DNA from: Halonotius sp046719765
GTDB taxonomy: Archaea > Halobacteriota > Halobacteria > Halobacteriales > Haloferacaceae
DNA: 64,000 nt
Reading direction: 5' to 3'
NCBI RefSeq assembly: GCF_046719765.1
Contig: NZ_JABEBY010000014.1
Span: forward strand, 1-64,000
This document shows positions 33,842 to 41,572 of the stretch, piece by piece. The translations under genes and the position numbers were made by a program. The stretch's first letter is position 1. The number at the start of each line of letters is the position of its first letter. Under the pieces are notes generated by a model. It was given only the letters and a program-made list of their open reading frames with translations, did no database searches and was not told where the DNA came from.

Positions 33842-33942
33842 ACCGGGCGTGAATCCGACATGAGCGTTTCCTAAACCACGAACGACTGCTTACTGGATAT
33901 TCCACCGATAGAGATAAGTAGAATAATCAATATAGTCTATGT

Positions 33943-35190
33943 ATGGCGATTCAGGTCACCCGCACCTATGTTGGTCATATCACAAACCAGCAACGGGTAC
34001 GAGATGATCTGGATGCGCTTGGGGACGCTGCCTCAAAACTCTGGAATGTCGCACGATGGACAGCTGACCGCGTGTGGGACGCCATTGGTGAGATACCCGA
34101 TGTTGGCCCACTCAAAGCCTATATGAAAACCAAGGATTGCTGGAAGAATCTCAACTCACAATCAAGCCAGAAAGTCATCGAAGAACTTTCAGACGCCTTC
34201 CAGTCGTGGTTTGACGTGCGACACAAGGATGAGACAGCGAACCCACCCGGCTACCGTAAGGAGTACGACGCCCGACCACGTTCGACAGTCACGTTCAAAG
34301 AAGACGGCTTCAAAGTCGACACCAAGCACCATCAGATTCGCCTCTCGAAAGGCGAGAACCTGAAAGACGGATGGGGAGACTTCGTGTTGTGCGAATATGA
34401 GACTCGCAATGACATCGATCTCAGTGAGGTTGATACCGTCCAGAACGTCCGAGCAGTCTGGAATGGTGACGAGTGGACAGTGCATTTCGTCTGTAAAGAG
34501 ACGGTAGAGACGCCTGATTCACCCGGTGACGGTGTTGCCGGTGTCGATCTCGGTGTGTCGAATATCGCTACTGTTGCGTTTCCCGAGGAGTATGTGCTGT
34601 ATCCCGGCAACACGATCAAACAGGACAATCACTACTTTCAGCAGCAAGAATACGACACCAAAGGTGAGAACGGCCCATCACAAGAAGCCCAACGTTTGCG
34701 TCAGAAACGAAAACGGCGTGAGACGCACTTCTACCATACCCTGACAAAAACGATCATTGAGGAGTGCGTGGATCGTGGTGTTGGGACACTCGTCGTTGGG
34801 TGGCCCGAAGATATCCGGTCGGACGACCTTGGGAAAACGGCGAATAAGTGGTTGCATACATGGGCGTTCGACCGGCTGTATCAGTATCTCAACTACAAGG
34901 GCGAAGAACACGGTATTGAGGTGCTGAAAGAAAACGAGTGGAACACCTCAAAGACCTGCTGTGAGTGTGGTGATACAGCCGATAGCAACCGTGTTGAACG
35001 TGGACTGTACGTGTGCGATTCCTGCGGACTGGTAGCTAACGCCGACTGCAATGGCGCAGAGAACATCCGTCAAAAGATAACTCCGAATCCTGCTGTGGAT
35101 AGGAGTAACGGCTGCCTGACACAGCCTTCGGTCTACTTGTTCGATACATCAACGGGTGAGATAGCCCCACAAGAGCAAGTAGTACCGTAG
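33943..35190 (+). CDS. tnpB: TnpB RNA-guided endonuclease of an IS1341-type element
   Basis: 415 residues, full-length. The split RuvC nuclease is intact: D202 in AGVDLGVSN, E289 in VVGWPEDIR, and D368 in VANADCNGAENI. The zinc finger C339/C340-x-C342 with C358-x2-C361 lies between motifs II and III. TnpB uses an RNA made from the element's right end to cut DNA next to a short TAM, which helps the element persist after excision. All catalytic residues present indicate it may be active. Codon usage contains more A/T than neighbours. The start is ATG 33943 (MAIQVTRTYVG), usual for haloarchaeal TnpB. Confidence 0.92.
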   Translation: MAIQVTRTYVGHITNQQRVRDDLDALGDAASKLWNVARWTADRVWDAIGEIPDVGPLKAYMKTKDCWKNLNSQSSQKVIEELSDAFQSWFDVRHKDETANPPGYRKEYDARPRSTVTFKEDGFKVDTKHHQIRLSKGENLKDGWGDFVLCEYETRNDIDLSEVDTVQNVRAVWNGDEWTVHFVCKETVETPDSPGDGVAGVDLGVSNIATVAFPEEYVLYPGNTIKQDNHYFQQQEYDTKGENGPSQEAQRLRQKRKRRETHFYHTLTKTIIEECVDRGVGTLVVGWPEDIRSDDLGKTANKWLHTWAFDRLYQYLNYKGEEHGIEVLKENEWNTSKTCCECGDTADSNRVERGLYVCDSCGLVANADCNGAENIRQKITPNPAVDRSNGCLTQPSVYLFDTSTGEIAPQEQVVP

Positions 35191-35254
35191 ACCAGTAAAT
35201 ATCCCAACGCTGCGGTACGGGAAGCCGCGTCGTTCACGACGCGGAGGATGTCAC
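35155..35254 (+). ncRNA. candidate right-end (omega) guide RNA of TnpB
   Basis: The right end overlaps the last codons of tnpB and ends in a perfect 8-base hairpin (35225-35244) plus AGGATGTCAC. In characterised TnpB systems the scaffold ends at the element border and the next bases serve as guide. That would put the guide at 35255 onward, GACCGCGGTTGCCGG. The 5' end is a guess. Confidence 0.5.
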
Positions 35255-35482
35255 GACCGCGGTTGCCGGTGTCGTCTCCGATGTGTTGTGGCGGCGTAGT
35301 GTCATCCTTACTGACTGATCGCCACACGAACGCCGCCCGTTTGGGTTCCCACTGACACAATAACACAGGGGTCGATCAGCGGCAGCACAGCGAAGACGAG
35401 TAGTCGATAAGCGAGGGGTGCGACCGGAACCGCGTTGTCGATGTGGAAAAACGAGTGCAGTGTGAGCCCAGGCGTACTGCTG
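35255..35482. other. intergenic region right of the element
   Basis: No coding frame is supported. It contains the presumed guide sequence just after 35254 and the 3' side of the phosphatase gene read from the other strand. Confidence 0.4.
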
Positions 35483-36175
35483 TCATTGTGGGTGGCTGAC
35501 CGGCGGACTGATGAACTTCTCGGCTGGGCGCGCTTCGTGGGTTTCCGTGGCGGCGACAGTGATGAGTTCGTTGTTCCGCCAATCGTAGGCCGTCAACTGA
35601 TTGCCGTACACACAGCCGGTATCGAGACCGACCGCGTGCTCGCGGACGATCGGCTCCGAAAGCACCGTATGGCCGAAAAAGACGCGTTCAGGGCCGTCGT
35701 ATCGATCGAACCAAAACGGCGGTTGGTAGCTGGCATCGGGCACCATCGAGCGAACGTTCTGGAGATCGTCGATCGTGTGATCGGCCCGTGGCTTGCGCGG
35801 GTCGATGCCGGCGTGGGTGATCAGTGTCTCCGGCAGCGAGATAACGGCCGGCCGATCCGCGATCCAGTCGAGATCAGCCTCGGTGAGCGCATCGACGCTT
35901 TTCTCGCCGCGGAGGAGTTTTTCCTCGTTGTTGCCGCGTACTGTGAGCATGTTCGGGGCCGACCGAACCAGCTCAACGACACCCTTTGTGTCGGGGCCTT
36001 TGCGAACCAGATCGCCGACAAAGATGAGGAGATCCGCGTCGGTGAGCGACAGCCGATCACAGAGCCGGTCGACAGCCCCGCGACAGCCATGTGGATCACC
36101 GACGATGTAGATTTCATCCCACGCGGCCGGGTCGACGTGGCGGTGTTGGACATCGAACGCGACGGAACGAGCCAT
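35483..36175 (-). CDS. PPP-family metallophosphatase
   Basis: 230 residues. Signature motifs of PPP/Ap4A-hydrolase-like phosphatases are all present: GDPHG at 26-30, GDLVRKGPD at 54-62, RGNNE at 80-84, then THAG and FGHT in the C-terminal half. It should use two metals to remove phosphate from phosphoproteins or dinucleotides. It lies at the left edge of the phosphate island and has an ACTATATA-containing element 54 bases upstream. The ATG at 36175 (MARSVAFDVQ) was chosen; a longer frame to 36208 adds a Cys-rich stretch without support. Confidence 0.85.
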   Translation of the reverse strand: MARSVAFDVQHRHVDPAAWDEIYIVGDPHGCRGAVDRLCDRLSLTDADLLIFVGDLVRKGPDTKGVVELVRSAPNMLTVRGNNEEKLLRGEKSVDALTEADLDWIADRPAVISLPETLITHAGIDPRKPRADHTIDDLQNVRSMVPDASYQPPFWFDRYDGPERVFFGHTVLSEPIVREHAVGLDTGCVYGNQLTAYDWRNNELITVAATETHEARPAEKFISPPVSHPQ

Positions 36176-36228
36176 ATAGCTAGTCTGATCACACTTGCAT
36201 GTAAACACTGGTAAGAGTCCTCTACAGT

Positions 36229-36237
36229 ACTATATAG
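36229..36237 (-). promoter_or_regulatory. phosphate-island element, phosphatase copy
   Basis: ACTATATAG on the plus strand, 54 bases before the phosphatase ATG. It shares ACTATATA exactly with three other intergenic sites of the island. Confidence 0.55.
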
Positions 36238-36379
36238 CGCGCTGCAACCCACGTCGCGCCCCAGATAGCGGGCCACCAGCGTCGTGAGCCGGATTACCAG
36301 GGGGGATCCCCCTGTCTGCGACCGGCTGAGCACCCCTCGATCAACAGTCAAACCATCCCGGCTGGCGTGTATATAGGGC

Positions 36380-36411
36380 TATTGAAACCATGTAGTCTAT
36401 ATATTGAAACC
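36380..36411 (+). promoter_or_regulatory. direct repeat and TATA box of ppk
   Basis: TATTGAAACC occurs at 36380-36389 and 36402-36411, exactly 22 bases apart (two helical turns). TCTATATAT lies between them (36396-36404). A regulator bound to both copies would sit over the TATA element. Confidence 0.6.
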
Positions 36412-36591
36412 CCAGAATTTGGCCGTTCCAAAGGGTTAAAACGCCAAAATTCGAAATTGGAGCGTGCCAGAGACACGACGAGAATCGCAGCAGCGCGGCG
36501 CGGTGAGGACATTGTGGGGGTCACACCTTGCGACAGGATGCCGCGAACAGCGGCCAAGCGGTGGTCGATCAGCGCTGGACAGGAGCCCACA

Positions 36592-39129
36592 ATGACCGAC
36601 GAGTCAGCACCACCGGACGACGACCCGACTGCCAACGCGGCCGACAGGGCGGCAACCGCGGCAGCGGCGACAACCGGCGAGCCAACGGAGACAGCAGACG
36701 CCGTCGAGGCAGATCTATCGGCGGACGACTACTATCTGAACCGGGAGCTCTCGGAGCTTGCGTTCCAAGAGCGGGTGCTACATGAGGCCGAAGACGACCG
36801 CAACCCGCCGCTGGAGCGACTCCGGTTTCTCGCCTACGTCACCAAAAACATCGACGAATTCTTTATGAAACGCGTCGGCGGGCTGAAACAGCAGATCGAG
36901 GCCGGCGTCACCGAACCGACAGTCGACGGGCGAACACCGGCCGAGCAGTGGAGCGAGGTGCTTGAGACGGTTCGGCCGCTGTTCGATCGCCAAACGCGGG
37001 CGTGGGAAACCGAGATTGAGCCGGCACTCGCCGAGGCTGGCGTGCGGGTTCGTGCGTACGAAAACCTGCCAGCGGAGACACAAGCCTCGCTCCGTGAGGA
37101 TTTCCGCGAGACGGTGTTGCCGACGCTGACGCCGCTCACGTTCGATCCCGCCCACCCGTTTCCGTTTATCTCAAATCTCTCGCTGTCGCTTGCGGTGTTG
37201 ACCCGGCGCAACGACGAGGCCGAACCGCAGTTCACCCGGATCAAGGTGCCCGAAAACCACTCGCGGTTGATCGAACTCGACAGCCCGGAGGACACCCACG
37301 AGTATGTGCTGTTGGAGGACGTGATGGAGGCTAACCTTGACCTCCTGTTGCCGAACGTTGAGATCATTGACGTGTCGACGTTCCGGCTGACACGCAACGC
37401 CGAGGTCGGCCGCAACGAGGAGGTCGCCGAGGATCTGATCGAGGTGATCGAGGATGTCGTCGAGAAGCGTCGGTTTGCAAACGTCGTCCGGCTTGAGGTG
37501 ACCGATGACATCCCGGCGCGAAGCCTCGAACTCCTGACCGAACAGCTGGATATCGACCCCGAGGAGATCTACTACCGGAGCGGGCCGATCGATTACGAGG
37601 ATTTCTTCGCCCTCGTCGACATCGACCGCCCGGATCTCAAGCTTCCGGAGTGGTCGCCACAGCCACACCCTCGGCTCGGTACCGACGAACCGCGGAACAC
37701 GGCCGGCAGCGCGACGTCGATCTTTGCGGCGATCAAAGACGACGATATCCTCGTCCACCACCCCTATCATTCCTTTGAGGACACCGTGCAGCGGTTCCTT
37801 GAGACAGCCGCCAGCGACCCCGACGTGCTGGCGATCAAAGTCGCCATCTACCGCACCGCCAGTGACTCAAAGGTGATCCAAAGCCTGATCGAAGCCGCCG
37901 AAAACGGCAAGGAGGTCGCGGTGATGGTGGAGTTGAAAGCCCGGTTCGACGAACAGAACAATCTGGAGTGGGTGCGCCGCCTCGAAGAAGAGGGGATCCA
38001 CGTCGCCTACGGCAGCCTCGGGCTCAAAACACACACCAAAACCGCCCTCGTCGTCCGCGAGGAAGCCGACGGCGTCCATACCTACTCGCATATCGGCACC
38101 GGCAACTACAACTCTGAGACCGCCAAGGGGTATGTCGATCTCGGAATGATGACCGCCGACCCGGAGATCGGCCACGACCTAGTAAAGCTGTTTAATTTCT
38201 TTACCGGGCCGACACTCGATGAGGAGTTCAAAAAGCTCCTGGTCGCGCCGGTGACGATGCGCAGCCAGTTTACCGAGCTGATTCGCCGAGAGCGAGCGTT
38301 GGCCGAAGCCGGCGAGGGCGGTCGGATCGTCGCCAAGGTCAACGGGCTGGAGGATCCGGATATCGTCGCCGAACTGTATCGGGCGGGGATGGCCGGCGTC
38401 GACATCGACCTGATCGTCCGAGATATCTGTCGGCTGCGGCCGGGGATCGAGGGGATCAGCGAAACGATCACCGTCCACTCGGTTGTGGGGCGATTTCTCG
38501 AACACTCCCGGATCTTCTATTTCGAACACGGTGGCGACCCCGAGTGGTATCTCGGCAGTGCCGACTGGATGACGCGCAACCTTGACAACCGGGTTGAGGC
38601 GGTCACACCGGTGACAGACGACCGGCTTCGCGGACAACTCCAGTACATTCTCGAAACGATGTTGTCGGATAATCGGCGGCGATGGCTGCTGCAGGCCGAC
38701 GGCAGCTACGAGCAGGTCTCGCCGGCCGACGACGAACCGGTGCGGGATACCCAGTCGCTGCTGATGGAGCAGGCCTACCGAACAGCGACCCAAGACGGTG
38801 ACTCCGAGGCCGACACCGAGCGGTTCATGATCGAACGCGGCCCCGGGCGTGTCGGCCACATCATCGATATGCGGCCGGCAACCGACACCGCCGGCACACG
38901 CTGGTCGGTGCGGCCCGGACGCCCCGGCACAAAGCTGTGTTCGCGCGGGGATCGACAGAAACACGACACCCGAGTCCCGTTTTCGGAGTTCGCTGCGGCA
39001 CACGATATCGAGCGGCCGCTGTTTGAGGGCGCGGCCCCGGATGCGGTCTGTGCGTACTGTTGGGCGGCCGCGGCCGATCGCACAGCGCGGCCAGCCGGCA
39101 GCGACGACACGACCGATCCGGATCAATAG
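36592..39129 (+). CDS. ppk1: polyphosphate kinase 1
   Basis: 845 residues. It reversibly polymerises the gamma-phosphate of ATP into polyphosphate. The four PPK1 domains are present: N-terminal helical (YYLNRELSELAFQERVL), head, and two C-terminal phospholipase-D-like domains with the autophosphorylated histidine H481 (KTHTKTALVV), the pair-site H638 (RFLEHSRIFYF), and YSHIGTGNYN. Typical PPK1 ends near residue 700-740. About 100 further residues here contain C-R-G-D-R and a CAYC motif. A Thr/Ala/Asp-rich 40-residue start precedes the kinase. It lies in the phosphate island, so storage of imported phosphate is the likely role. The ATG at 36592 is chosen; an in-frame ATG at 36544 would add 16 basic residues. 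Confidence 0.92.
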   Translation: MTDESAPPDDDPTANAADRAATAAAATTGEPTETADAVEADLSADDYYLNRELSELAFQERVLHEAEDDRNPPLERLRFLAYVTKNIDEFFMKRVGGLKQQIEAGVTEPTVDGRTPAEQWSEVLETVRPLFDRQTRAWETEIEPALAEAGVRVRAYENLPAETQASLREDFRETVLPTLTPLTFDPAHPFPFISNLSLSLAVLTRRNDEAEPQFTRIKVPENHSRLIELDSPEDTHEYVLLEDVMEANLDLLLPNVEIIDVSTFRLTRNAEVGRNEEVAEDLIEVIEDVVEKRRFANVVRLEVTDDIPARSLELLTEQLDIDPEEIYYRSGPIDYEDFFALVDIDRPDLKLPEWSPQPHPRLGTDEPRNTAGSATSIFAAIKDDDILVHHPYHSFEDTVQRFLETAASDPDVLAIKVAIYRTASDSKVIQSLIEAAENGKEVAVMVELKARFDEQNNLEWVRRLEEEGIHVAYGSLGLKTHTKTALVVREEADGVHTYSHIGTGNYNSETAKGYVDLGMMTADPEIGHDLVKLFNFFTGPTLDEEFKKLLVAPVTMRSQFTELIRRERALAEAGEGGRIVAKVNGLEDPDIVAELYRAGMAGVDIDLIVRDICRLRPGIEGISETITVHSVVGRFLEHSRIFYFEHGGDPEWYLGSADWMTRNLDNRVEAVTPVTDDRLRGQLQYILETMLSDNRRRWLLQADGSYEQVSPADDEPVRDTQSLLMEQAYRTATQDGDSEADTERFMIERGPGRVGHIIDMRPATDTAGTRWSVRPGRPGTKLCSRGDRQKHDTRVPFSEFAAAHDIERPLFEGAAPDAVCAYCWAAAADRTARPAGSDDTTDPDQ

Positions 39130-39192
39130 TTCAGCGAGGCCTATAGAGCCCTCATAGTCGATTTTACACGGGTGTCGGCCCCAGATAGCTGT

Positions 39193-39453
39193 ATGAGCGC
39201 ACAGACCGCCGAACGACACGAACAGTGCACTGTGATCGCCGAATACAACGCCTACGGGGCGATGACGGTGCAGTCCTCCCGCGGAAAGACCTATCAGATC
39301 GTCGGTGCCGCAAGCCAGCGGGTTGCCAGACAGTTGGCCGCGCTGACCAACAACGACGAAACAACCGTCTCGCTTCGGCAGGCTCCCGGCCGCGGCAACA
39401 CGTGGCGGGCGGTCGCTGTCGGCACAGCACCACCGGCTGAACCGCCTCGGTAA
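39193..39453 (+). CDS. small haloarchaeal protein of unknown function
   Basis: 86 residues. No motif is recognised. The middle (VIAEYNAYGAMTVQSSRGKTYQIVGAASQ, in beta strands) looks like a compact beta-rich fold, and the ends are Ala/Pro-rich. A TATA-like ATTTTACA lies about 25 bases before the ATG. It is followed after four bases by a 35-residue zinc-ribbon protein. Both sit between ppk and the LMW phosphatase gene. Homologues in haloarchaea seem likely, but no family name is certain. Confidence 0.6.
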   Translation: MSAQTAERHEQCTVIAEYNAYGAMTVQSSRGKTYQIVGAASQRVARQLAALTNNDETTVSLRQAPGRGNTWRAVAVGTAPPAEPPR

Positions 39454-39457
39454 TCCA

Positions 39458-39565
39458 ATGACAGGACTTGAAACACCCACCTCAAAGCTGTGTCGCTGTC
39501 AGGCCTGTGGGCGACTGTACGATAGCTCGGTCAACGGCAGCTGTCCGGCCTGTGGCGAGAAATAA
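39458..39565 (+). CDS. 35-residue double-CxxC zinc-ribbon protein
   Basis: A very short frame starting ATG 39458, four bases after the preceding stop, ending in TAA at 39563-39565. The protein has two cysteine pairs, C14-x2-C17 (with an extra C12) and C29-x2-C32, in a compact order that can bind one zinc (CRCQACGRLY and SCPACGEK). It matches the many haloarchaeal micro-zinc-finger proteins. The tight spacing suggests co-translation with the 86-residue protein. Confidence 0.7.
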   Translation: MTGLETPTSKLCRCQACGRLYDSSVNGSCPACGEK

Positions 39566-39624
39566 CGTTGCGCGCCAAGCCCACCTTCCACCACAATCGC
39601 CCGCTGACGACGACGCGATCGCAG

Positions 39625-40059
39625 CTACCGATCGCCGACAAATTCGTCGAAGAGGTCGCTAACGCGCGCTTCGATCTCATCGCGGATCGCCCGCACGGCG
39701 TCGAGATCCTGCCCGTCTGGATCGTCAAGCGCCCAGTCGCGCACCTCAACGCTGTCGGCATCGAGTTCGAGCGTCGAACAGCCCATCGTGGCGACGACAT
39801 CACAGGCGTTCAGTGTCTCGGTCGAAACCTCCCGGGGCGTCCGATCGGAGAGGTCGATCCCGATCTCGTCCATCACGGTGACGACCTCCTCGTGGACGTG
39901 ATCGGCCGGGTGTGTGCCGCCGGTGACGATCTCGACGCGGTCATCGAGGTCGCGGCGTTCGACCTCGCGCTCGGCGAAGGCGGTTGACATCTGGCTGCGA
40001 CCGGCGTTTTGGACACAGACGAATCCGAACTGGAACAGTTCAGCCGTGGTTTCGGACAT
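39625..40059 (-). CDS. LMW protein-tyrosine-phosphatase/arsenate-reductase family protein
   Basis: 144 residues. The P-loop C15-V-Q-N-A-G-R21-S matches C-x5-R-S and resembles ArsC more than LMW-PTP (CVQNAGRSQM, like CTGNSCRSQM). The acid Asp of the DWALDDPDGQD segment is present. The ArsC mechanism also needs distal cysteines; Cys at NACDVV and MGCSTL may serve. It either dephosphorylates proteins or reduces arsenate that enters through the phosphate importer. It lies between ppk and the PhoU-type regulator. A TATA element is at 40102-40110. Confidence 0.82.
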   Translation of the reverse strand: MSETTAELFQFGFVCVQNAGRSQMSTAFAEREVERRDLDDRVEIVTGGTHPADHVHEEVVTVMDEIGIDLSDRTPREVSTETLNACDVVATMGCSTLELDADSVEVRDWALDDPDGQDLDAVRAIRDEIEARVSDLFDEFVGDR

Positions 40060-40101
40060 ACCGGCCTGTCGATGGCGGTCGGTATGAAGATTGGTATGAG
40101 A

Positions 40102-40110
40102 ACTATATAT
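40102..40110 (-). promoter_or_regulatory. phosphate-island element, LMW phosphatase copy
   Basis: ACTATATAT at 40102-40110 (plus strand), 43 bases before the ATG at 40059. A GGTATGA direct repeat (40081-40087 and 40093-40099, spacing 12) lies beside it. Confidence 0.5.
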
Positions 40111-40120
40111 CTATCAGTAG

Positions 40121-41119
40121 TTACGGCGACGGCGCGGCTTTCTGGAGGGCGGTTTCGGCGATATTGCCGCCGTAGTCGGCGGTTCGGGACACCGAGTCGA
40201 CGATCAGGCCGACCAGTTGGGCGTGGGCCGGATCGAGGTCGCGCAGCAGTTCATCGATCCCGCGGGCGGTTTGGTCGATCTCTCTAACCTGTTCGCGCAC
40301 GTCGTTGGCCAGCCGGGTCGCCTCCTCGCTGTCGTCGGTAAACAGCGCGTCCATCCCGCCGTCGATGACCGACACCACCTCCTCGTGGAGTTCCTCGATG
40401 GCAACGACGACATCCTCGGGTACCTCCTGGTCGATCTCCAAGGTGAGGTGGGCGATCTTCGTCGCGTGGTCGCCGATGCGTTCCAGTTGGCGGGCACTCG
40501 AATGGTAGTCAAAACAGACCTCCCGCGGCAGGCCGAGTTCTTCGCTGGCTTTCGGGGTTCGGAGCGTCGCCCGGAAGATGCGGGAGACGACCATCCAGAG
40601 GCGATCAACGTCGTCGTCGCGTTGGATCACATCATGAGCGAGATCACGGTCGAGATCGCGGAGCGCGAGCAGCGCGTCTTCCAGCATCGACGCGGCGATC
40701 AGTCGCATCCGGGTGACGGCGTTATGGATCGACAGCTCCGAGGAGTCAAGCAGATCGCGGATAACGATCTCGTCTTTGGTCTCCTCTAAGACTTCGAGGC
40801 CGACGAGACTCTGGGTCGCCTCCCGGATCGCCCCGCGTTGGTCGTTGGTGATCCGCCCGCTTTCAAGCACGATCACGTCGAACCCGCTGACGTACATCGT
40901 CATCACCGCCCGGATCAGCTGGGTGTCTTCGAGGTTGGTGATATCCAACGTGCCCTCGGTTTGTTCGTCGCCGCCCACCGGCGTCATGAACAGCGAGTCA
41001 CCCTCGGGGTAGAACTCGACGGTGCTGCCCGCGCTCACGTCGTTGTCGTTGGCCCACGATTTGGGGATCGAAACGGTGTACGTCGAGCCGCCGGTCACCT
41101 GGACTTTCCGCGTCTCCAT
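40121..41119 (-). CDS. PhoU-like phosphate regulator with AbrB domain
   Basis: 332 residues. Residues 1-45 form an AbrB/SpoVT domain (METRKVQVTGGSTYTVSIPK, then ANDNDVSAGSTVEF), a DNA-binding swapped-hairpin barrel. The rest has two PhoU three-helix bundles (LMIDD-type repeats: EQLERIGDHATKIAHL, IAEL-like segments). This combination is a haloarchaeal regulator that likely links phosphate status to transcription of this island. The start ATG at 41119 follows the TATA-like GATTTATCC at about 41147-41155 on the minus strand. The open frame up to 41287 was not used. Confidence 0.85.
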   Translation of the reverse strand: METRKVQVTGGSTYTVSIPKSWANDNDVSAGSTVEFYPEGDSLFMTPVGGDEQTEGTLDITNLEDTQLIRAVMTMYVSGFDVIVLESGRITNDQRGAIREATQSLVGLEVLEETKDEIVIRDLLDSSELSIHNAVTRMRLIAASMLEDALLALRDLDRDLAHDVIQRDDDVDRLWMVVSRIFRATLRTPKASEELGLPREVCFDYHSSARQLERIGDHATKIAHLTLEIDQEVPEDVVVAIEELHEEVVSVIDGGMDALFTDDSEEATRLANDVREQVREIDQTARGIDELLRDLDPAHAQLVGLIVDSVSRTADYGGNIAETALQKAAPSP

Positions 41120-41272
41120 AGTCGTCCGTGTGTTTGACAAGAGCTCGGATAAATCTACGGGTCTATTTAGATTCTCTTCGATCCCAGTTTCCCGAAAATA
41201 CTTGCGTTCCAGCCCTGAGATATGCGATATAGATTCTGTATTTAACATACAAAACCCCTGATAACAATACTC

Positions 41273-41281
41273 ATATATAGT
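41273..41281 (-). promoter_or_regulatory. phosphate-island element, PhoU-type regulator side
   Basis: ATATATAGT, the reverse complement of ACTATATAT. It lies between the two divergent genes, about 155 bases before the regulator ATG. Confidence 0.4.
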
Positions 41282-41496
41282 CAACACACGTTGTTCCCAC
41301 TCCTATGCCGGTGCGATTATGGTGGGGTCTACAGCCGAACACACAGCCACAGTCGATCGGCTATTGACCTACGGGTGCTGCAACGAGCGAGTGGCTAACA
41401 ACACAACCGCCGTTGCTGCCGGATAGCGGCCGAAAACGGCGCGTCGAACGGATCGTTTGAGCACTGAACGTGTGAAATAGCGAACAGTCGCTCAAT

Positions 41497-41505
41497 CTAT
41501 ATAGT
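41497..41505 (+). promoter_or_regulatory. phosphate-island element, pstS copy
   Basis: CTATATAGT, the reverse complement of ACTATATAG, 43 bases before the pstS TATA box. It is upstream of the core promoter and could be a regulator site. Confidence 0.5.
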
Positions 41506-41547
41506 TTATAGAGTAGTAGGTAGTATTGTATAGCTCTATTAGCACTC

Positions 41548-41556
41548 TTTTTATTT
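41548..41556 (+). promoter_or_regulatory. TATA element of pstS
   Basis: TTTTTATTT, 16 bases before the ATG at 41573 and 22 before a second in-frame ATG at 41579. The spacing rule slightly favours the second ATG for a leaderless message. Confidence 0.5.
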
Positions 41557-41572
41557 CCACCTCGATCACAGA

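Larger units (their letters stand above)
33784..35254 (+). mobile_element. IS1341-type element (IS200/IS605 family, TnpB only)
   Basis: A tnpB gene flanked by palindromic ends with no Y1 transposase (TnpA). The right end has the perfect hairpin CCGCGTCG-TTCA-CGACGCGG (35225-35244) followed by AGGATGTCAC, a form typical of haloarchaeal right ends. The left side carries three hairpins (33784-33841). The left border is approximate. Without TnpA it would depend on a transposase supplied in trans. Confidence 0.75.
36176..36591. other. intergenic region between phosphatase and ppk
   Basis: 416 bases holding both divergent promoters. It contains ACTATATAG (36229-36237), the 12-base palindrome GGGGGATCCCCC (36301-36312), and a direct repeat of TATTGAAACC around a TATA element near 36380-36411. 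The 160 bases before the ppk start are open in frame but encode a basic, Arg-rich stretch unlike haloarchaeal protein, so they are read as leader. Confidence 0.5.
41120..41572. other. divergent intergenic region, PhoU-type regulator versus pstS
   Basis: 453 bases with no supported gene. It contains the regulator's own TATA box, ATATATAGT (41273-41281) and CTATATAGT (41497-41505), a short inverted repeat AGCGA-ACAG-TCGCT (41479-41492), and the pstS TATA box. The minus-strand frame 41119-41287 is open but lacks coding character. Confidence 0.5.

Noticed and set aside
33629..33942. A tRNA or other structured RNA gene in this gap
   Set aside because: No T-loop GGTTCRANNCC or cloverleaf could be found; the hairpins belong to the mobile element end.
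36301..36312. GGGGGATCCCCC as a terminator or operator
   Set aside because: It is a perfect palindrome without a loop or T-run, and nothing else supports a function.
36367..36591. N-terminal extension of polyphosphate kinase
   Set aside because: The start precedes the TATA box, and the extra residues are basic and lack domain similarity.
41120..41287. N-terminal extension of the AbrB-PhoU protein
   Set aside because: The AbrB domain begins exactly at the ATG 41119, and a TATA box lies in the extension.
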